Shown: positions 12,941 to 24,279 of the stretch, piece after piece
How positions within the stretch are numbered: the stretch's first letter is position 1
How the letters are laid out: every line of letters begins with the position of its first letter
NCBI GenBank assembly: GCA_032871835.1
Contig: CM065297.1
Location: 17,970,098-18,034,097 of the forward strand
DNA length: 64,000 bases
Direction: 5' to 3'
Source: Dipteronia dyeriana
Taxonomy: Eukaryota; Streptophyta; Magnoliopsida; Sapindales; Sapindaceae
Position numbers and translations under genes: made by a program
Notes under the pieces: model-generated
What the model was told of the DNA's origin: nothing
The model's database searches: none
Seen by the model: only the letters and a program-made list of their open reading frames with translations

Positions 12941-14062
12941 TTGCGTTTAGGCAATAAAGCGTTGGTGTCTACTAATGTAGTGGGAGATATTAGAGTCAAT
13001 CTAGATTCTAGTAGTCATTTAGATTTAATAAACGTCTATTATGTACCTGAATTCAAGAGGAATTTAATTTCAGTTTTTTGTTTAAATAAATTTGGTTATT
13101 CGGTTACTTTTAATAAAGCCTTTATTATTAGTAAGAATAACAAATTTGTTTGCAAAGGTACATTGGAAAACGGTTTACTCTATTTGTGTAGAAATATCTC
13201 TCACTTGTTAGACACGGAATCAACGGAACCTAATCATAAAATAGTAACATTATCAAAAGATGAAACCTACCTATGACATTTGTGCCTAAGTCATATTAAC
13301 CTTAATAGGATTAAAAGATTGGTAAGTGACGGACCTCTAAGTGACTTAAAGGTTGATGATCTACCAACTTGTGAATCTTGTTTGGAACGTAAAATGACCA
13401 AAAGGTCATTTACGACCAAAGGCACAAGAGCCATCGAATGTTTAGGATTGATTCACACTGATGTGTGTGAACCTATGAGCATTCATGCTAGAAGTGGATA
13501 TGAGTACTTTATCACTTTCACGGATGATCGCTCAAGATTTGGATATGTGTACCTCATGAGATATAAGTCGGATGTTTTTGACATGTTCAAAGCATTTAAA
13601 GCTAAAGTAGAAAATCAACTTGAGAAAAGCATAAAAATCTTGACGTCTGTTCGTGGTGGAGAATATCTATCTGGTGAGTTTCAGTAATATCTTATTGATA
13701 ATGAGATAATTTCTCAATTTTCTGCACCAGATACACCTCAACAAAATGGGGTAGCAGAAATGAGAAATTGAACTCTTTTGGACATGGTTAGGTCTATGTT
13801 GAGTTATTCAACGCTCCCTAATTCTTTTTGGGAATATACTTTACAAACCGCTATGTACATTATAAATGATATACCATCTAAGTCAGTTCCTAAAACACCG
13901 CATGAGTTGTGGACCGGGAGAAAGCCTAGTTTACAACACTTAAGGATATTTGGATGTCCTGCGTACGTGTTAAAAGGAAAGACAGAAAAGATGAAGTCCC
14001 ATTTAGAAAACATGCATATTAGTAGGGTATCCAAAAGGAACAAAATGATATTATTTCTATAG
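12941..14062 (+). pseudogene. copia-A GAG-pre-integrase and integrase, degenerate
   Basis: The translation goes from a protease-end/GAG-pre-integrase part (YYVPEFKRNLISV at about 13,040) through the zinc-binding region with CESC at about 13,370 to the integrase core. The first catalytic Asp is present (GLIHTDVCEPM, 13,446) and so is the Glu (QNGVAEMRN, 13,745). The second Asp, normally in SDRGGEYL, reads Val here (SVRGGEYL, about 13,650). There are in-frame stops at 13,274, 13,685 and 13,768, and the frame shifts near 14,030. The loss of a catalytic Asp alone would inactivate it. Confidence 0.85.
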
Positions 14063-14120
14063 TCCTTCAGATCTTAAAGTATTTGTTTCGACAAATGCTA
14101 AATTTCTAAAAGAAGACTAT

Positions 14121-15292
14121 ATGAATAATTTTGAGCCTAAAAGTAGAATTGTCCTGAATGAGTTTTCAGGGGACACAATTCCACAAGCGGTTTCACAACC
14201 TAGCCCAATTGAAAGTTTCGTACCAATACAGGATCAACAATCTACCATACCTCGTCATAGTGGGAGGGTTAGTAGACAACCCAAGAGATACATTGGTCTA
14301 GGAGAATCTGTAGAAAATCTCTCCCAGACGACGATGATCCCTATACGTACAAGGAAGCAATGGAAGATGTTGATTGTAGCCATTAGCAAAAGGCAATGCA
14401 ATCCGAAATTGAATCAATGTTCAAAAACAAAGTCTGGTCTCTTGTAGACTTGCCTAAAGGGATAAAACCCATCGGGTGCAAGTGGGTATACAAAAGGAAA
14501 AGAGGAGTGGATGGAAAGGTGGAAACCTTTAAAGCTAGATTGGTAGCTAAAGGTTATACACAGAAGAAAGGTATCGATTATGAAGAAACGTTCTCTCCTG
14601 TGGCCATGCTTAAATCTATTAGGATACTCTTATTCATTGTGACATCTCTAGACCTAGAGATTTGGCAAATGGACATCAAGACAACTTTCCTTAATGGAAG
14701 TCTTGACGAAAGCATCTATATGATGCAACCAGAAGTATTCATTAAGACAGGCCAAAAGGAAAGGGTATGCAAGTTGCAAAGATCCATATATAGATTGAAG
14801 CAAGCATCTAGATCCTGGAACATAAAGTTCGATCAAGCCGTGAAAAGTTTTGGATTTATTTAAAACCTTGATGAACCATGTGTATACAAAATGATTAAAG
14901 GTGACAAATTGGTTTTCATAGTTCTTTACGTTGATGATATACTACTCATCAGAAATGATATAGGTGTATTGACATCGGTAAAAGAATGGTTAGCAAAACA
15001 ATTTGATATGAAAGACTTAGGAGAAACAAGTTATATTCTTGGTATCCAAGTCATAAGGGATAGAAAGAATAAAACGATTGCATTACCCCAAGCTTCATAC
15101 ATAGATAAAATCTTGTCTAGGTTTTCCATACAAGATTCCAAGAAAGGTATGTTACCTTTCAGACATGGAATCAAACTTTCTAAGGAACAAGTTCCTAAGA
15201 ATGAGCATGAAGAGCAATTCATGAGTAGGGTTCCATATGCATCGGCAGTCAAACATATCTTCAAGTATCTCAGGAGAACGAGAGATTATATA
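14121..15292 (+). pseudogene. copia-A reverse transcriptase, degenerate
   Basis: Linker from 14,121, then RT from 14,396. It has WKYKRKRG-like and [14 protein letters not shown] motifs (14,480-14,560), YGLK-like CKLQRSIYRLKQASRSWN (14,770) and an intact catalytic YVDD at about 14,930 (LYVDDILLI). One stop at 14,861 separates two otherwise same-frame halves. About 37 codons of the RT/RNase H connection are missing at about 15,250 compared with copia-B, where PYASAV is followed by GSLMYAML. Confidence 0.85.
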
Positions 15293-16801
15293 CACTACAA
15301 AAAAAAAAGTCTATTAGTGACGAACTATTTATGACAACGCTAATTGCCGTCGGAAATAGTACCTTTTCCGACGACCATATTAGAGTCGTCGAAAATGAGC
15401 CAAAATATAATACCACGGTCGAATAATCGTCAAAAATAGTCTTTATACCGTCGGAAATATGGAAAAAGTAATACAATATTTCCGACGGCCATGAGGCCGT
15501 CGGATATAGTCCACATTTTCGACAGTATTTTTTGTGCCGTCAGAAATAGTCTACATTTTCGACGGTATTTTGTGTGCCGTCGGAAATATTCCACATTTCC
15601 GATGGTATTTTTTATGCCGTTGGAAATGATAAAATTTAATTCAAATTAGTTTTAAGAGCAATTACGCTATTGAAAATGTAGTACTATTTTCTATATTATT
15701 TGTTATGGCATTGTCATTGAAAAAGATAATTAATTTGTTATTATAATATTAATTAATAAATTATGATGGAATGTATTTGATAATTTATCCACTAAAAAAA
15801 TATGACTTGTAGATCAATATTTTAAATGTATCACTATATATGTTAGTTTTTATTTATCACTATTTTTTTAGCGAAATCACTCTGTCAAATTTTTCGTCAA
15901 ATATTTTGATTTAATTTTGAATTTTTCAAATAATATGTCATGGATAGTGTAAAAAAAAATGAAAAATTATGGTGATCACTGTAAAAAAAATAAACAATAG
16001 GGTCCTGACTTTAGGAACAAAACAATGAGACTAATAAGAAGACTACTTTATATGTATATCTAGCTAAATAAAATAAATATAAAATATAGCCAAATTATTA
16101 GTAATTACAAGAATAATTAGTTATTTATAATTAAGTTTAATGACATTACTATATCATATTTTTTGAAACAAAAAACTCTAATAATTTTATTTAATATCTA
16201 TTTGTTTATCATACAAAGTAATTATAAATTTGACTGAACTAAGTTTAAATTATTAATTTTTTTAGTAAAATGTTGACTATAAAAAATAAAATCAACAAGG
16301 ATATAATATATGTATCCTATTTCAAGATAAAGTAGGAAAATGTAATTTCCTATCAAATAAAGGAAATATTTTAACAAAAATATTATTTTCTAAAACAATA
16401 TCAATAGTTATATTTAAATATTGTACAAAAAAACATATTTAATTAACATATCAATAGCTTATATGTAAATAGTATGCAAAAATATCAGATATAAAGTTAT
16501 AGCAAAACGGTAAGAGTGACATTTACTATCTATCACTGAGGTCACTGGTTCAACCCATATGAAATGCATAGAAATAGCTTAGTAGGGCGCGTCATTTTTT
16601 TTTCATTAAACTTTTTCCGACGGCCAATCCCCGTCAGAAATACTAGTAAATTTGACCACCTCTGATTACTATTACCAACGGCATTTTTATTTTTTCCGAT
16701 GGCATTGACCGTCAGAAATGGTCATATTTGTGACAGCTCGTCGGTAAATTGTTATTTACGACAAGCGTATTTGTGAAGGCCTCCGACAACCAATTGTAGT
16801 G
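15293..16801. mobile_element. Non-autonomous CACTA (En/Spm) element in copia-A
   Basis: Begins CACTACAA at 15,293 and ends TTGTAGTG at 16,801, an 8-bp perfect terminal inverted repeat in the form expected of CACTA elements. Both subterminal regions carry many copies of CCGACGGC and GTCGGAAATA in both orientations, a typical transposase-binding layout. The flanking 3 bp are ATA (15,290-15,292) and ATG (16,802-16,804), one mismatch from a 3-bp duplication; copia-B has ATG at the equal place in its RNase H gene, so the left copy has changed. Length is 1,509 bp. There is no transposase, so it needed a helper. Confidence 0.9.
16500..16556 (+). other. tRNA-like pol III A and B boxes inside the CACTA element
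   Basis: TAGCAAAACGG at 16,500-16,510 fits an A box and GGTTCAACCC at 16,547-16,556 fits a B box, spaced as in tRNA or SINE heads. No full cloverleaf is seen. It may be a relic of a SINE or tRNA fragment captured by the CACTA element, or chance. Confidence 0.3.
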
Positions 16802-17214
16802 ATGCTTGTATACTCTGGCGGGGATTTAATTTTTGTTGGGTATACAGATCCCGATTTTCAGTCAGATTCTGACTCCAGAAGATCAACATCAGGATCTGTG
16901 TTTATTAATGGAGGAGGGGCAGTCATATGGAGGAGTATCAAGCAATCTTGTATTATTGATTCCACCAAGGAAGCCGAGTATGTTGCTACAAGCGAGGCTG
17001 CTAAGGAAGCCGAGTATTATGTCAATAGTGGAGCAGTGGCTAATTCGAGAGAACCAATAAGTCATAAGAGAGTGAAATACATTGAAAGAAAGTATCACAT
17101 TCTGAAGGAAATTGTGCATAGGGGTGACGTGACGATTACCAAGATCGCGTCAGCAGATAATCTAGCGGATCCCTGTACAAAGGCTCTTCCATAAAAGAGT
17201 TTTGATGGGCATCA
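16802..17214 (+). pseudogene. copia-A RNase H, 3' part after the CACTA insertion
   Basis: Resumes the pol frame after the CACTA element: YTDPDFQSDSDSRRSTSG, then SCIIDSTKEAEYV and SGAVANSREPISHKRVKYIE, ending near CTKALP with a stop at 17,192. About 30 codons between KEAEY and NSGAVAN are missing compared with copia-B, taking away the Asp of the YCDN box. A purine-rich tract follows just before the 3' LTR. Confidence 0.8.
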
Positions 17215-17268
17215 AGAGAATATGAGGATGAGAGATATGACATATTTGCTATAGAGCAAGTGGGAAAT

Positions 17269-17658
17269 TGTTGGGATTATGCTCGATAGCAAGAGTATAA
17301 TAATGTATTTTACAATCTTTTCATATTAATAAAGTGATTTCTAGGTTAACAAATCTTATAACATTTATAGTTTAATTATTATAATTGTCAAAAGTAAATA
17401 ATCATAAGGTCAAAAGACTATGAGAAAAGAAGAATTGTTTATACATCTAGATATGTATGAGGTAGACACAATAGTGTCTAATGAAACATGGCTTTTGGAC
17501 AAGTCAAAATATCCAATTTCAAAGTGTGGTCATATGAGTAAATATGGTAACTTGAAGAGTTATAGGCGGTCTATGAGCTCCTGACGATTACTGGTTTTCT
17601 TCACGAGGATACACTTTCTCCATTAAGATTGTCTAGGGTATGAAAGAGAAATATTAAA
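17269..17658 (+). repeat. copia-A 3' LTR, truncated and internally deleted
   Basis: Starts TGTTGGGATTATGCTCGATAGC, matching the 5' LTR from 8,508. A segment equal to about 8,715-9,210 of the 5' LTR is missing, and similarity stops at 17,658, where the 5' copy goes on for another 1.4 kb. Confidence 0.85.
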
Positions 17659-17990
17659 CTGTAAATGAAAATAAACAAAAAGCGAGAAGTAATATAAGAT
17701 TTTACGTGGTAAAACCCCAAGGCGGGGGAACATCCACAGTTGCCGATAAAGGCAAGAGAAAAAAGAATCCACTAAGTTGACAAAAGAATACACACACAAT
17801 CTCGCCTGCTCTCTTCTATGCTTAATTGGTGTTCACCATTTTGTGGGTGGTTTTAGGGTCTATTTATACATGCATATAATTCTTGTTGTACAAATAAGGA
17901 AAGTACTCATAATTAAATGAAACTCTAACTTATTGGAGTCATGTAAGACCTGAGATTTACAGTAATACGCTAACATGTGTCTCACATGTA
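17659..17990 (-). repeat. LTR fragment of an unidentified retrotransposon (minus strand)
   Basis: Read on the minus strand it has a likely TATA box (TATAAATAGA, about 17,860-17,869) followed, about 130 bp on, by GGGGTTTTACCACGTAAAATC, a motif also present in plus orientation in the solo LTR at 41.9 kb. This order fits the promoter and U5 part of a plant LTR. The outer end is unclear. It abuts the broken 3' LTR of copia-A. Confidence 0.5.
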
Positions 17991-18739
17991 ATGCGAAGAT
18001 AAGTATATTAATTTAAATGTACATGTCTAAAAGGGGATTACGCATATATTTTAATTGAGTTTTTCTATGAAACAATTGCTTGAATTTAGAGTATGGACAA
18101 TTCATTCGGTCTTGAATTTCTACAATCTTTGTTCATTTAGCAAAGGGACAAATAGCAATATACTCAAATTGGCAAGTGGATATGTGTGGCTTGAATGTAA
18201 CACAAAGGCTAAGAAGCATACTAATTTGTAGATTTGACTTTAGTATTGAGTGTGGGACAGTCCTATTAGGACCATTGTTGTTTTATAAGTTATGACTTGT
18301 AAATGAGACTGAGATTTTTTGTTGTTCTGTGGTGTGCTCATTTACCATGAGAGTTGCAACTTACAGTTGTGCTCAAAAATTGATCAGGGGATATATACAT
18401 ATATGAATATAATTATTGATTGATTTTCTAGGTTGGGAAATGATTTGTTGTGATGATCGAAGATGTGTTAAAATTGTAAAATTGCATCTGGTATTGGCTT
18501 GAGTTTATTGTTTATAAATTTATCTTGTAATGTATTTTATATTACATCGTGTAATCATTCTGGAAATAGTTTTTAACAGTGTATTCAAACTGTTTGAATG
18601 TAGATGGTTATTAATGAAGATGAAGACCTGGATCAGTATTTGGTATACCCAAGGGAAACATGGTCATATAACAAAATGATAAACCCTCACTGCAAACATA
18701 AGTTCATACGTCAGAGTGAAAGTGTGTTGGGTGATCGCG
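17991..18739. other. Unassigned AT-rich sequence
   Basis: No protein similarity, structural RNA or clear repeat seen. It may be part of the flank or the outer part of the Mutator-like relic that follows. Confidence 0.4.
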
Positions 18740-18945
18740 GCAATTCAATGGACGAAGATTAGGTTAAATGTAGTGTGGTTAACCGTAGAATATTTTGTTT
18801 AGAGATTGATTTGAAATATTTAGCAATTCAATGGACGAAGATTAGGTTAACTGTAGTGTGGTCAACTTTGAAATGTTTTGTTTAGAGATTGCTTTTGAAA
18901 TATGTAGCAATTCAATGAACTATATAAGGTTAATTGTAACGTATT
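18740..18945 (+). repeat. Tandem repeat, period about 83 bp, 2.5 copies
   Basis: GCAATTCAATGGACGAAGAT starts at 18,740 and 18,823, with a third, partial and more diverged copy at 18,907. The repeat lies on the 3' side of the Mutator-like coding remnant. A second local repeat, CGTGTAATGTTTTC, occurs three times at 19,102-19,165. Confidence 0.8.
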
Positions 18946-19439
18946 TTAATTATTTTATGAATTTGTAGAACATGTTCAGATTACATGTGTGATGTGATTG
19001 TTTATAATGTCATCCTGATTACATATTTGTTGGTAGCATGTTCATGATTTTACAGGTTAACAGAATTATTATACTGGTGAAGTTAATTTTGGTCTTTATT
19101 GTGTAATGTTTTCTAAAGTTCATCGTGTAATGTTTTCAAAATTTCACATCGTGTAATGTTTTCTGTACGTGGTACCTGTTATTAAAATATTTTTTTGGAC
19201 ATTTGTAACAATGGATCTGGTACTTAGTACATTAATTCACAGTCATAAATAAATTAGCATAATTTAACATAATAAAAAAAACAAGTTTAACTTTCACAGT
19301 AATAAAACAATAATAATAAAACATTATTTTAAGTTTAAATGCATGATCTGAAATCTAAAATATTTAAGTTCGGCTACAAGTTCTGAAATCAACAAATAGA
19401 AAAGGTTCAAATACCAGTAACATCTTCATCATGCCTCGA

Positions 19440-19966
19440 ATCTCTTGTGCTAGTCTACAAATGGGGGCATGTTCGTTTGTTATGGCCTTGACCGCCATAA
19501 CCACCACATTTGCGTTGCTTACGTGTTTTAGTAGGCTGTTTTAGTTGTATTGACGATGTGAATCCGATGAGTGTTAGAGTGTTGGGCAGTTTTATCGATT
19601 ATGGTCAACCTGTTTACACCATGAGCATGTTATAGATTTCTTGTCACGATACTCTTCGGTTGATGGAATCCTAATCTTCTAGATTAACCCTCTTATCAGA
19701 CATCAAAAATGCCATATATGTCATTTTTAATTCTTGGTATGACACACCTCCCTAGTAGTCATAACAACCATTAATTAAATGTTGCAACTAGATGAATCAA
19801 TCCTCACAATATCTTCAATTGTATTCTTTAAGTCATCGTATGTTAAATCACGAGGTACAAATACAATTTCTGAATCTCTACCCTCATATTTCTGACCAAA
19901 CCACTGGCCACCGTATGAAATAAACAATCGCAACTCTCCCATTACTTTACAAAAATGGCATGCCAA
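19440..19966 (-). pseudogene. Mutator-like (MULE) transposase, both ends kept and core deleted
   Basis: On the minus strand, MGELRLFISYGGQWFG (from about 19,945) followed by DLTYDDLKNTIEDIV matches the PB1-like N-terminal domain of plant MULE transposases. It stops at 19,775. Just downstream on the same strand, at about 19,450-19,540, KCGGYGGQGHNKRTC matches the C-terminal zinc knuckle of the same family, with one Cys changed to Tyr. The catalytic DDE region and SWIM domain are absent, so this is an internally deleted element. Terminal inverted repeats and a 9-bp duplication were not found by eye. The element probably spans about 18.6-20.6 kb. Confidence 0.65.
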
Positions 19967-20640
19967 AATAATATATTATTACACGATTTAATATATATTT
20001 CATTATACGTAGACATGTTAATATGATTACACGATAAAATATACACATCTTTACACGATTAAATTTTCCGTCGTCAAATGATTCTGGGTTAACAAAAAAT
20101 ACAGTTCGCAAAACATTCAAAATCAATTTCATATTCTTCCTAATTACAAGAAAACAACAACATACGTTCATATAAGAGTTTCAAAACGAAAACAAAAACA
20201 AAAAAAAAGCAATATACCTTCGATTACAAAACAGTTACGGTGAAGTTGTGAGACAACTGATTTCAGGACAATGTAGATCTGCATTACAAGTAGATCTAAA
20301 GAACAAAAGAGTCACGTGTAATCGTTTTCTGTATTGTAGAGAGAGAAATTTGATGAGAGAGAATGTTGGATAGAGAGATAGAGAGTGGTTAAAGGTAGAG
20401 ATAGAATGTTGATAGAGATAGACAGATATTGATGAAAGAGAAGCATATTATTAATGTTTGTCTGAGAGATATAATTTGAAAATGTATTTTTATTAAATTG
20501 AAAAAAATATTTTTTATTAAATTCAAAAATGGTATTTTCGTGAAGTCACCTATAATAGTGAATAAAAACAATCAATTTATTGAAAGTACATATTCTTGAA
20601 TTTAGGCTTAATTTAAAGGCTATCTAATGGAATTCCCTCT
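19967..20640 (-). other. 5' side of the MULE relic
   Basis: AT-rich DNA upstream of the MULE N-terminus on the minus strand. Several ACACGATTA motifs (19,980-20,070) mirror the CGTGTAAT motifs on the other side at 18.5-19.2 kb, which hints at subterminal inverted repeats. A run of GAGAGA-type repeats lies at 20,338-20,440. No gene is seen. Confidence 0.4.
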
Positions 20641-20819
20641 TTATTTTAACATATTATTTTTAAAAAAAATCTACTCACATGATAATAAAGAAAACCCATA
20701 ATATATTTTTATAAAATATATATGATCGGACTCGAACGGTCGAACCCCACATTACACTATCACTCATGCTTAGATTAGCATGTTAGGGCGAGGGTAGGGA
20801 ATCTGAACCGTCTCTAACA

Positions 20820-20925
20820 GTCTTAAGTTTTCCCTGCCAACGGCCTAAACAGGGTACTCACATGTGAACAAGCTTAAGTTTTCTCCACCAACGACCTAAA
20901 CAGGGTACTCACATGTCAACAAACC
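20820..20925 (+). repeat. Tandem duplication of about 51 bp
   Basis: CTTAAGTTTTCCCTGCCAACG (about 20,822) and CTTAAGTTTTCTCCACCAACG (about 20,873) each continue into CCTAAACAGGGTACTCACATGT. Two copies, in a sequence I could not assign between the MULE and the pararetrovirus relic. Confidence 0.75.
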
Positions 20926-21398
20926 AGAGACAGACAGGGACCTTGAGCAAAAGTTTCAGCATCATTTCTAATGTGCAGGATCCTCAACTAGAGGCAAGCG
21001 CAGAGCATACTTAGATCATTATGAACTGTTTATCATCTCTTAAAAAAATATTGAAGACCAGGAGGAGGGAATTTTAGGAATTCATTAGAGTTAAAACACA
21101 CTGAGATTTTATTCGATTTTCAATAGATTTTACAAAGAAAGAACTCCTTTCTACTTATAGAGGGGAGAGGAAAATCTCGTCTAAACCTATAATACAGTTG
21201 ACAAAGACAACTTGTCTTATTGCCTAACAGGTGGCAGACAAACATCATCAAAGATGATAATTATACAATTCTATCGAACAGATGGCAGACAAACCTTTTC
21301 AGGAATTATTTTATTACGAAGGACAAACAGTGCAAACTAATTATTACATTCGTAAATCAAACCAACCGACATCACACAGTATACACACATGGAAAAGA
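20926..21398 (-). other. Probable 3' flank of the pararetrovirus relic
   Basis: No coding similarity. ACAGGTGGCAGACAAAC and ACAGATGGCAGACAAAC (about 21,227 and 21,279) form a short repeat about 52 bp apart. It may belong to the non-coding end of the viral insert; this is inference from position. Confidence 0.3.
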
Positions 21399-22290
21399 TC
21401 ATACCAGGATAAGGTCATAGACTGCCAAGATTGAAATTGGAGTGTTCTTTTTCATCTGAGTTGATGGCCCCATTGATAAAGCAAGGCTAGGTGTCAACTT
21501 GCATGTGATCTTGGGAGTCAAGCTGATATGAGTCTTGGAAAGGATGCCAACTCCGAGTAAGGTCTCTTGGGATTCCTGGAAGTATGTAGAGCACATCTGT
21601 TGTGTCGCCATTATCATCACAAAGGAAATTAAGAAGAGATATCTGAAGATTGTCAGGATATGATTTTTCATAATCATAAGTGGTGTGCCACTCATAACTG
21701 GTGTTTGAGGTCCATAGAAGCTTTTCGTGAGGATCATATCTATATGGTCTATGGAAGATCCATATGCATGATACCGTGGTAGCTGTTTCAGGATTTAGCT
21801 TCCATAAATTATATTGGCCCATGAGCTTAGTAAGCTTATTTTTCCAGTTTGACAAAATGTCAAACCAATGTATGAAAATTCCCAGAAGAGAGTTCTGATG
21901 AGCCGGGTATTGGATGTGGACATAAGGGCTTGGAGTGGGAAGACAATAGCATGATGATGTAGAATAGACATACACCATAAAAACTACAAGACTAGAGGAC
22001 AAAAATAATAAAATGGAGGTAGTAAAAAAGGATCAAGGAAGGGTTTAGTGGGATTAATGAGAATGTGCTTGCAACCTTGATTTTTTAACTGTGACAGATA
22101 GACAATGAGGTGTGTTTTGGTGAAATCCTGTATTTGGGCCAGAGAAGGTGACTGGCTAGGGGAGAGCATTTCAATCAGTTCTGGAGGATAAGTTGTTTCA
22201 ATGAGAGCTGGGGGATTCACTGAAGATGAAGAGGAAAGGGAGGATGCAACCGAGGAAATTGCCATGAAGATGAGAGGGATATAACCGCTA
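21399..22290 (-). pseudogene. Endogenous caulimovirid: region 3' of RNase H, unknown function
   Basis: Minus-strand stretch downstream of the RNase H in the pararetrovirus relic. Two long open stretches (171 codons ending at 21,487, and part of the 138-codon frame that starts at 22,400) follow the RNase H end without a known domain. I see no movement or coat protein motif. It could be the C-terminal extension of the polyprotein or a second viral ORF. Stops and frameshifts break it. Confidence 0.45.
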
Positions 22291-24010
22291 GGTGTGATGA
22301 GGTGGACTGAAGGTGGTCTAGAGAGCATATCATCTATTATATTGTTGTGCCCTTTCAAGTTCTTAACAATGAAATCATATCTGAAAAACCAATCTTTCAA
22401 TCTTAATAATCAAGGATTGGGAGGAATCTTATTACGGAACTCGAGGATCTTTAGGAAAGACGAGTTGTCCATTTCAACAAGAAAACTTCTTGTTCTGAGG
22501 TGGAAGTCAAACTTTTGGATTCCATATTTGACAGCAATAACTTTTCTTTATAGATGGTGTGATAATGCTTTTGGGCATCTTTAAATTTTCCACTAGCATG
22601 ACCATAATAATTTCGTTGTCCTTCATTTTCTTCAATCAGGATGGCCCCCTAAAAATGGTCACTAGCATCTGTGAGGAGGATAAGTTGATCGGTGGACGGA
22701 ATAATGAGTGGTGGTGGCTTCTGTGCTATCTTCTTAAGATTAACTACCGCTTCTGTGTGACAAGAACTCCATGGTAGATGGTTCTTTTTTAGGAGGGCTG
22801 AGAGAATCGAAGTATGTTAACTTATCTAAGGGATGAAATCTCTGATGAAATTGATTATTTCAAGGAATTGTTGAATTTGTTTTTGAGTCAAATTCGAATC
22901 AGGAAAATCCAATAGATGTTTAGCTAGGTGAGGACCAGGATGGTAATATCCATTTGAAATATGCATTCCGAGGAACTCTATTTCTGAAAGTCCTATCATA
23001 CTCTTCTTTTCTGAAAGCATGATGCCGTATTAATCAATCAGACTATGAAATTGTTGGAAGAGATTGTTGTGGGAGTCTTTGACTGAAGAGAATAACAGAA
23101 TGTTATAAATATAAAGCAATGTTGAATGGAGAATAGGATGAAAGATCCTAGTGATAGCTTTCTGGAATAAAGATGGAGCTGTTTTCAGACCAAATGGTAG
23201 GAATGTCCATTGGTGTTGGGTATTATAGATGCAAAAGGCAGTTTTATACCTTTCTTCATGATGGATACCTATATGCTAAAAGGCTCATTTGAGATCAAAT
23301 TTAGAAAAGATAGAGGCACCGGGAAGTTGAGAGAACAGGGTGTTGGTTTTGGGAACTGAAAATTTGTCAACACGGAGGAAATGGTTGAGAGGCTTATAGT
23401 CAATGTCCAATCTCTTTTTTCCTCTGATCTGTTCTAAGCGTTTTTCAACATAAAACGCTTGACACCATGGTGAAGAAGTAGGTTCAAGCAAACCTTGGTG
23501 AAACAGCTCGTCACATTCTTCATTGGCCATTTAAGATTTGAAGGCGGCATTCCGGAATGGGAAGCATTTGTAGAGTTAACATCTTCATTAAGCTTGAACG
23601 ATATCTTAATAAAGAACTCTAAGTTTTTTAGTAAGGATTTTGGATGCTTGAAATCAGCATGTCTGTTTGTGCAAAAGTGCAATAATTTTTCTTGGACTTG
23701 CTGGAATGAGGGTTGGATTTAAGATAATGGGAAAAATTTTGGTATGCTGAAAAATGGTTTGAAATCTCTCTTGTATTTGATTCCGTTGGGGAAGATTTTG
23801 AGAGATTTACATTGACAATAGATATCCAGCCAATTAGGATATTTCGTGAGTTTTGTTTACGTTAGGGTCCTGATAACAATACCTTTTAAAGGTTCATAAG
23901 CTTATGATATGCATCAGATGATTTATTTATTGCAATTTGCTCTGATTGTTCTGCAGGAACAATTACCCAACCGGGGTTTATGAGATAACAACTTATAAAA
24001 TCTAGTTCAC
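22291..24010 (-). pseudogene. Endogenous caulimovirid reverse transcriptase and RNase H, degenerate
   Basis: Minus-strand remnant of a plant pararetrovirus polyprotein. In order: a linker (24,010 to about 23,540), RT starting near ECDELFHQGLLEP (about 23,510) with DYKPLNHFLRV and KFDLK (about 23,285), then EFLGMHISNGYYHPGP (about 22,950) and the RNase H end KGHNNIIDDMLSRPP (about 22,310). FLGMxIxNGxYxPxP-type spacing fits Caulimoviridae better than Ty3/gypsy. The YxDD catalytic box reads YIYN at about 23,103, so both Asp residues are lost. There are stops and frame changes at about 23,284, 22,826 and 23,720. Movement, coat and protease domains were not found. No intact ORF remains. Confidence 0.7.
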
Positions 24011-24279
24011 CTTTATTATACAAAGTAACGGATTAATAATCATATGATGATCAATTATCTTTCTTATTTGAGAGATACAAAGATTGAAATGAGACACACA
24101 TATATATAGAGAACCGAACCGGTATCTATATTTCTATATAAGTAACCTTTCATTTACTCTTCTTTTCTAGAGAATCTTTCCTATTTGGAAATTAATCAAT
24201 ATGATAATATGCAGATTGTGAATAAAACTATAAACTATCAGAAGTTTAAATGATATAATAGCAGGTTAATCAAATTCAA
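24011..24279. other. Unassigned AT-rich junction
   Basis: Lies between the pararetrovirus relic and the left fragment of copia-D. A TATATATATAGAGAACCGAACC stretch is present near 24,100. It could be the decayed rest of copia-D pol or of an LTR; nothing is supported. Confidence 0.3.

Larger units (their letters stand above)
8508..17658 (+). mobile_element. copia-A: Ty1/copia LTR retrotransposon, defective, 3' LTR truncated
   Basis: Plus-strand copia element. It starts with a long 5' LTR at 8,508 and a tRNA-iMet primer binding site at 10,789, then gag (12,200), pol (12,941 to about 17,200), the purine tract GTGGGAAAT and a truncated 3' LTR from 17,269. It is inserted in the gag side of the Tat element. 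A CACTA element (15,293-16,801) sits in its RNase H gene. The very long LTR and the pol sequence suggest the Tork/Angela branch of copia, judged by eye. No target-site duplication can be tested because the right end is missing; the five bases before the 5' LTR are AAACT. Confidence 0.85.

Noticed and set aside
16500..16575. tRNA gene
   Set aside because: A- and B-box-like motifs only; no acceptor or anticodon stem could be paired.
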